Source: Verrucomicrobiota bacterium (lineage in GTDB: Bacteria; Verrucomicrobiota; Verrucomicrobiia; Chthoniobacterales; JAFAMB01). Taken from it: a stretch of 9,539 nt of DNA. The notes beneath the pieces were generated by a model. That model searched no databases. It was not told where the DNA came from and was given only the letters and a program-made list of their open reading frames with translations. The position numbers and the translations under genes are program-made. Numbering within the stretch: position 1 is the first letter of the stretch; every line of letters starts with the position of its first letter. Where the stretch lies: positions 1 through 9,539 of the forward strand of contig JAFAJU010000133.1 of NCBI GenBank assembly GCA_019236035.1, given 5' to 3'. Positions 5,716 through 9,539 of the stretch are shown one piece after another.

Positions 5716-7239
5716 ATGAAACCGCTGCTCCGCATGTCCTTGATCAGCAAGCGCTTTCCTGGTGTCCAGGCGCTCGACGATGCCAGTCTGGAAGTGCTGC
5801 CCGGCGAAATCCATGCGCTGCTCGGCGAGAACGGAGCGGGCAAGTCGACGCTCATCAAGATCCTCTCTGGAGCGCAGCAACCGGACAGCGGCACAATTGA
5901 ATTCGGCGGACAGAGTGTCACGTTCGTTTCACCGCATGACGCACAGCGCCGCGGCATCGTAACTATCTACCAGGAGTTCACGCTGACCCCGAACATGACG
6001 ATTGCCGAAAATGTCTTTATCGGTCGCGAGCCCGGCCTCGGCGTCTTCGTGGATTGGCGAAAGATGGCGTCGGAGACACGCGCTATCACTAAACGGCTCG
6101 GCCTCGAGTTGCAGCCAATGTCCATTGTTCGCGGACTGAGCGTCGCTGAACAGCAGATGGTCGAGATCGCGCGCGCGCTGTCTATGAAGTCGCGGCTAAT
6201 CGTCATGGACGAGCCAACCTCAGCCCTCTCTTCGGCCGAGGTCGAGAAGCTGTTTCGCATCATCCGCGAGCTTAAGGCGCACGGTCTCAGTATAATTTTC
6301 GTCACGCACCGGCTTGAAGAAGTTATGCAGATCTGTGATCGATACACCGTGCTCCGAGACGGGCGTCTGGTTGGTAGCGGCGCCATCGCCAACACCACCA
6401 TCGATGGCATCATCCGGCTTATGGTCGGGCGCCAGGTCAACGCGCTATTCGCCCATCGCGAAAAGACGCCCGCCGGTGACGTCGTCTTGGCAGTCGAGGG
6501 CTTGAACCGACGAGGTAATGCCCAGGACCAGAACGCCAGCGTCCTTGCCGACGTCGGTTTCGAGGTCCACCGAGGCGAGATCCTGGGCGTTGCCGGGTTA
6601 GTCGGCGCAGGACGGACTGAAATGGCACGTGTGGTCTTCGGCGCCGACCCATTCGATTCCGGTCGCGTCTTCGTCGACGGCCGTCAGGTCCGGATCCGCT
6701 CGCCCCAGGATGCCATCCGTCACGGGATCGGCTTGGTGCCGGAAGACCGCAAACAACAGGCGCTGTTCCTGGCGCTGGCTGTGCGCGTCAATCTGAGTAT
6801 GGCGTCGCATCAGCGGATCATGCGCTGGGGAGTGTTTATGGACGAGACCGCCGAACGCGCCATGGTCGAGGAGTTTCGCAAGAGGCTCAATATTCGCATG
6901 GCGAGCCCAGAGCAACTGATTGCCAGTCTCTCCGGCGGCAATCAACAGAAGGTTACGCTCGCCCGTTGGCTGGCCCTGCGGCCGAAGGTGCTTATTGTCG
7001 ACGAACCGACCCGAGGCATCGATATAGTCGCCAAAGTCGAGGTCCACAACCTCCTTTTCGAAATGGCGCGATCCGGTATCGCAGTGGTCGCTATCTCCTC
7101 AGAACTGCCCGAGGTGCTTGCGATTAGCGATCGCATCATTGCCATGCGGGAAGGCCGAATTAGCGGCGAGATCAAGGGAGAGAACGCCACCGAAGAGGTC
7201 TTATTGTCGATGATGACTTTGAGCGCGAAAGCAGCCTGA
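5716..7239 (+). CDS. double-domain sugar ABC transporter ATPase, CUT2 family (RbsA/MglA/XylG-like), 507 aa
   Basis: This cytoplasmic protein hydrolyses ATP to drive sugar import and carries two fused nucleotide-binding domains. Domain 1 has Walker A GENGAGKST (37-45), Q-loop YQE (85-87), signature LSVAEQQMVEIA (141-152), Walker B LIVMDEPTSA (161-170) and switch H198. Domain 2 has a degenerate Walker A without the lysine (GLVGAGRTE, 294-302), a canonical signature LSGGNQQK (405-412), Walker B VLIVDEPTRG (425-434) and SSE in place of the switch histidine. This asymmetry is normal for CUT2 ATPases. The ATG at 5716 is chosen because GGAG (5706-5709) is six bases upstream and the family start MKPLLRM.LISKRFPGVQAL follows. 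The longer frame from 5596 adds 40 unrelated residues. It is followed 16 bases later by the permease gene. Confidence 0.95.
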   Translation: MKPLLRMSLISKRFPGVQALDDASLEVLPGEIHALLGENGAGKSTLIKILSGAQQPDSGTIEFGGQSVTFVSPHDAQRRGIVTIYQEFTLTPNMTIAENVFIGREPGLGVFVDWRKMASETRAITKRLGLELQPMSIVRGLSVAEQQMVEIARALSMKSRLIVMDEPTSALSSAEVEKLFRIIRELKAHGLSIIFVTHRLEEVMQICDRYTVLRDGRLVGSGAIANTTIDGIIRLMVGRQVNALFAHREKTPAGDVVLAVEGLNRRGNAQDQNASVLADVGFEVHRGEILGVAGLVGAGRTEMARVVFGADPFDSGRVFVDGRQVRIRSPQDAIRHGIGLVPEDRKQQALFLALAVRVNLSMASHQRIMRWGVFMDETAERAMVEEFRKRLNIRMASPEQLIASLSGGNQQKVTLARWLALRPKVLIVDEPTRGIDIVAKVEVHNLLFEMARSGIAVVAISSELPEVLAISDRIIAMREGRISGEIKGENATEEVLLSMMTLSAKAA

Positions 7240-7255
7240 AGGAGCGATTGGAACC

Positions 7256-8287
7256 ATGACTGAGAGCGTACACTCAGAGGCCCAGGCACCCGCGAAGACA
7301 GACGTGTTCGGCTTTCTGGCTCGCTTCGCGCCGCTGATTTTCCTGATTGTGCTGATGACGGGCTTCGCTATCGGCGAACCGCGCTTCCTCACACCACTCA
7401 ATCTCTTCAACATCCTCCGCCAAGTCTCTATCTACGGACTGCTCGCCGTTGGCATGACGTTCGTCATCTTGACCGCAGGGATCGACCTCTCGATCGGCTC
7501 GCTGGTCGCCTTTGCCGGCTTAGTCGCGGCGGCGGTGTCTAAGGGTGGGGTCTCCAATCGCTTCACTGTCGGCGCGGGCCAAGAGGCAGCCAGCTACGGC
7601 TGGTATCTGGCCGCGCTGGCTGCGATCGGGGTTGGACTTGCCGGAGGGTTCCTGCAAGGCTTCGCAATCACGAGGCTCAAGGTGCCGCCGTTCGTTGTCA
7701 CCCTCGGCGGCATGTCCGCGTTTCGGGGTGGCGCCCTTCTCTTTGCGGCGGGCGGCCCCATCAGCGGTTTCGAACCGAATTTTGTTTGGATGGGGCAGGG
7801 ACGCGTCCTCGGTGAAGTACCGGTTCCGGTGGTCATCTTCGTCGCCTTTGCAGTACTCGCTCATGTCGTCCTCCGCTACACCCGTTACGGCCGCCAGATC
7901 TATGCCGTCGGCGGCAACCCGGAAGCGGCCCGGCTGTCGGGGTTGAACGTACGCGCCGTCATCACCAGCGTATACGTCATCATGGGCTTCTTCGCCGGAC
8001 TTGGTGCCTTCGTGCTGGCCGCCAGGCTAAACTCGGCCGAAGCGGTTGCCGGTACCGGCTACGAGCTCACGGTCATCGCCTCCGTGGTTATCGGCGGTAC
8101 CAGCCTGTTTGGAGGCGTTGGCACGATTTTCGGTACGGTGATCGGCACAATTCTCATTGGGGTCTTGCTCAACGGCCTCGTGCTCATGAACGTCTCAGCC
8201 TACGTGCAACAGATCATTATCGGCATAATCATTGTACTCGCTGTTGCCTTCGATACCTTCGCTAAGTCCCGTCGCCGGGTCGGATGA
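7256..8287 (+). CDS. sugar ABC transporter permease, CUT2 family (RbsC-like), 343 aa
   Basis: This is the inner-membrane channel of the transporter. After a polar cytosolic start (about 1-22) it has a series of hydrophobic helices, roughly at 24-40, 58-73, 83-95, 115-137, 145-166, 189-207, 235-256, 271-288, 291-312 and 318-335. Family landmarks are PLNLFNILRQVSIYGLLAVG (47-66), GIDLSIGS (75-82), the cytoplasmic coupling segment around YAVGGNPEAARLSGLNV (216-232), GGTSLFGG (280-287) and the closing LVLMNVSAYVQQIIIGIII. Length is normal for the family. The ATG is 16 bases after the ATPase stop, with GGAG at 7241-7244. The small spacing indicates co-transcription with the ATPase. Two such permease chains would form the pore with one double ATPase. 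No sugar-modifying enzyme follows; the next sequence is the palindromic element. Confidence 0.94.
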   Translation: MTESVHSEAQAPAKTDVFGFLARFAPLIFLIVLMTGFAIGEPRFLTPLNLFNILRQVSIYGLLAVGMTFVILTAGIDLSIGSLVAFAGLVAAAVSKGGVSNRFTVGAGQEAASYGWYLAALAAIGVGLAGGFLQGFAITRLKVPPFVVTLGGMSAFRGGALLFAAGGPISGFEPNFVWMGQGRVLGEVPVPVVIFVAFAVLAHVVLRYTRYGRQIYAVGGNPEAARLSGLNVRAVITSVYVIMGFFAGLGAFVLAARLNSAEAVAGTGYELTVIASVVIGGTSLFGGVGTIFGTVIGTILIGVLLNGLVLMNVSAYVQQIIIGIIIVLAVAFDTFAKSRRRVG

Positions 8288-8320
8288 TTCATACCCATTT
8301 GTCCTCGTCATGAGCCGCGG

Positions 8321-8563
8321 GCTGGCGCTGGAGGGCTCCGTCGTAGCAGCCGCCGCGGAAGAGTTCCGCTTCACCCAATGATTGGAGGGGCGTTGCTTGC
8401 AACGCCTTCGGCCGACAGGCCGAAAGGCGCTGACCACCCATTAAAGACAAATCCGCGAAGGAGCTGCAAGCAGCTCCCCTCCAGGCCCATTGTCTTAGCC
8501 AGACTTCTCTCCGTATTCCCGCCGGTTGCGCGGTGGCTGCTACGACGGAGCCCTCCAGCCAGC
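8321..8563. mobile_element. 243-bp nested inverted-repeat element (REP/MITE-like)
   Basis: The outer arms pair at 8328-8357 with 8529-8558: 29 of 30 positions, the exception being a G-U pair. A further GCTGG/CCAGC pair extends them (8321-8325 with 8559-8563, after a two-base bulge). Inside, 8384-8408 and 8458-8482 are near-reverse complements with three mismatches, and each folds alone into a perfect 8-bp hairpin: GGCGTTGC/GCAACGCC and GGAGCTGC/GCAGCTCC. A third hairpin, TTCGGCC-GACA-GGCCGAA (8407-8424), lies between them. There is no credible gene inside. It starts 33 bases after the permease stop and could also act as a 3' mRNA stabiliser for the operon. GCCGC occurs just outside both ends (8314-8318, 8565-8569) and might be a target duplication. 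No transposase is nearby. Confidence 0.75.
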
Positions 8564-8605
8564 GGCCGCCGGACGCCGCGTAGATAGCCACACACAAGAA
8601 AAAGC

Positions 8606-8656
8606 GGCTCGGACGGAGCCTCGCCCTCCTACCGCGCCGCCTCGCCCTGCCACCGC
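8606..8656. repeat. short hairpin plus two 18-bp imperfect direct repeats
   Basis: GGCTC-GGACG-GAGCC (8606-8620) is a 5-bp-stem hairpin. It runs into two imperfect copies of an 18-base unit, GCCTCGCCCTCCTACCGC (8618-8635) and GCCTCGCCCTGCCACCGC (8639-8656), which match at 16 of 18 positions and are 21 bases apart. Read on the minus strand, the first part (GGAGGG..GGCTCCGTC..GAGC) resembles the outer arm of the neighbouring 243-bp element. It may be a worn fragment of the same repeat family. Confidence 0.5.
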
Positions 8657-8676
8657 ATCAAAATATCGTCGCTGAC

Positions 8677-8707
8677 TTAACTAACCGTTTTGGCGGTCGA
8701 ATATAAT
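8677..8707 (+). promoter_or_regulatory. candidate promoter for the small gene at 8734
   Basis: A perfect TATAAT (8702-8707) lies 26 bases before the ATG at 8734, in an AT-rich patch. The best upstream box is TTAACT (8677-8682) at a slightly long spacing of 19. It is called by eye, and the -35 is doubtful. Confidence 0.35.
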
Positions 8708-8733
8708 TACTAGAAAAGAACGAACATTCCGAA

Positions 8734-8946
8734 ATGAAAGCTGATGAAATATGTTTACGTTCGCCCGGCGCATTTCATAAGTGGGCAGATGAGCGCCGCG
8801 CCAACGTGTGGCACACGATCGAGAAGTTTGAGGCCGGCGAGGTTAGTCCCAGAGAGGCCCATGAGATCCTGAGGCAGGAAAAGAAAGCCCTGAGCGCCAT
8901 GGGCAGGCGATTAAGCGGGCTTAAAAGAGCCCGGGTCCGCAAATAA
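8734..8946 (+). CDS. small charged protein of unknown function, 70 aa
   Basis: I do not recognise a family. The protein is helical and highly charged, with no membrane segment. The N-terminal half contains GAFHKWADERRANVWHTIEK, followed by a PREAHEILRQEKKAL helix at about residues 38-53 and a very basic tail (GRRLSGLKRARVRK). Such a tail would suit nucleic-acid or ribosome contact, but that is speculation. Codon use is orderly, and a TATAAT box lies a suitable distance upstream. There is no strong ribosome binding site. It ends 57 bases before the DUF4126 gene on the same strand and may be co-transcribed with it. Confidence 0.5.
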   Translation: MKADEICLRSPGAFHKWADERRANVWHTIEKFEAGEVSPREAHEILRQEKKALSAMGRRLSGLKRARVRK

Positions 8947-9003
8947 CACTGCAGAGCCATCTTCGTTTGCTTACGTCGCGTCACGCGTCTATTCATTTGA
9001 AGT

Positions 9004-9539
9004 ATGGAAGTCCTCCAGACTTTATCGGTCGCTCTGGGGTTGGCCGCTCTTTCCGGCTACAGTTTGTATCTCACCGTTTTTTCGACTGGACTCGCTATCC
9101 ATTTCGGCTGGGTCCATCTCGCTCCACAGTTTCAGTCCCTGTCGGTTCTCGGTGACCCAGCAATTCTCATCGTATCCGGAATCCTGTTCGCACTGGAATT
9201 CTTTGCGGACAAGATCCCCTGGGTGGATTCAGTTTGGGATGCCGTTCACACGGTCATTCGGCCGGTCGGCGGAGCACTTCTGGCGACCAGAGCGCTCGGC
9301 CAAACCAGTCCCGTGTTTGAAGTGATCGTTGCGCTGTTGGGTGGTGCCTTAAGCTTCGCCTCGCATAGCTTGAAAGCCAGTACTCGGCTGGTGGTGAATG
9401 GCTCACCGGAACCATTCTCGAACATTGCGGTCAGTACCGGTGAAAATGTTATGGTGGTCAGCGCCGTCGCGCTACTCTGGCACTATCCGATTGCGGTCTT
9501 TTCGTTTTTTGCTGTTCTCTTTGCCCTGACCATCTATTT
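9004..9539 (+). CDS. DUF4126 family membrane protein, N-terminal 178 aa (runs off the window)
   Basis: An open frame starts at ATG 9004 (MEVLQTLSVALGLAALSGYS) and continues to the window end without a stop. Hydrophobic helices lie at about residues 5-33, 52-66, 86-97, 104-120, 149-160 and 162-177. The segment ALEFFADKIPWVDSVWDAVH (63-82), followed by TVIRPVGGALLA, is the recognisable core of DUF4126, a family of bacterial inner-membrane proteins of about 180-200 residues with unknown function. Later landmarks are GGALSFASHSLKASTRLVVN (113-132) and SPEPFSNIAVSTGENV (134-149). Only a short C-terminus should be missing. The Shine-Dalgarno is weak (GAAG close to the ATG). Confidence 0.85.
   Translation, partial: MEVLQTLSVALGLAALSGYSLYLTVFSTGLAIHFGWVHLAPQFQSLSVLGDPAILIVSGILFALEFFADKIPWVDSVWDAVHTVIRPVGGALLATRALGQTSPVFEVIVALLGGALSFASHSLKASTRLVVNGSPEPFSNIAVSTGENVMVVSAVALLWHYPIAVFSFFAVLFALTIY

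Noticed and set aside
8378..8587. 69-codon plus-strand ORF and the 74- and 102-codon minus-strand ORFs over the nested element
   Set aside because: These frames are open because of the GC-rich palindromes, and their translations simply reflect the hairpins.
8606..8656. CRISPR-like repeats
   Set aside because: There are only two imperfect 18-base units with a three-base gap, no spacers of constant length and no cas genes.
8967..9155. 62-codon plus-strand ORF
   Set aside because: It is out of frame with, and overlaps, the DUF4126 gene, whose conserved motifs fix the correct frame.

Overview
The window most likely comes from a soil bacterium of the Verrucomicrobiota (Pedosphaera/Limisphaerales- or Chthoniobacter-like). 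This is inferred from gene style, not proven: a tiny helix-turn-helix protein ending in a conserved 'LARLAGFLRRVGYL'-type tail, a large ECF sigma factor with a 'FRTTRWS' opening and a C-terminal extension, an AraC regulator with a 'RYPP..HP..HHFNWDQGRVL' cupin arm, and hairpin-rich intergenic repeats. There are no rRNA, tRNA, CRISPR or phage genes, and no transposase gene.

Layout: positions 3-95 look like the tail of a plus-strand gene. It converges on a small HTH gene (98-313, minus). About 740 bases (314-1052) hold no convincing gene, only one possible 55-residue ORF and a perfect 10-bp hairpin. A two-helix membrane protein (1053-1670, minus) and a DUF2277 gene (1913-2347, plus) are divergent, and half of the gap between them is a 125-bp miniature element with perfect 24-bp terminal inverted repeats (1737-1861). 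Next come an ECF sigma factor (2465-3262, minus) and an AraC-type regulator (3490-4401, minus).

The core is a sugar-import operon of the CUT2 (ribose/galactose/xylose) ABC family, transcribed divergently from the AraC gene: periplasmic binding protein (4549-5508), double ATPase (5716-7239) and permease (7256-8287). AraC is the obvious candidate local regulator. No sugar kinase, isomerase or dehydrogenase accompanies the operon, so the substrate cannot be named. A hairpin and a perfect TATAAT follow the binding-protein gene, which would suit separate levels of binding protein and membrane components. The transporter genes look richer in GC than the left flank and resemble proteobacterial versions, so acquisition by transfer is possible.

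Right of the operon is a 243-bp nested inverted-repeat element (8321-8563), then a short degenerate relative and a tandem repeat (8606-8656), a small charged 70-residue ORF (8734-8946) and the start of a DUF4126 membrane protein that runs off the window (9004-9539).

No clearly new defence or biosynthetic system is visible. The most unusual signals are the two palindromic elements, above all the nested one, whose two inner hairpins differ by compensatory base-pair changes.
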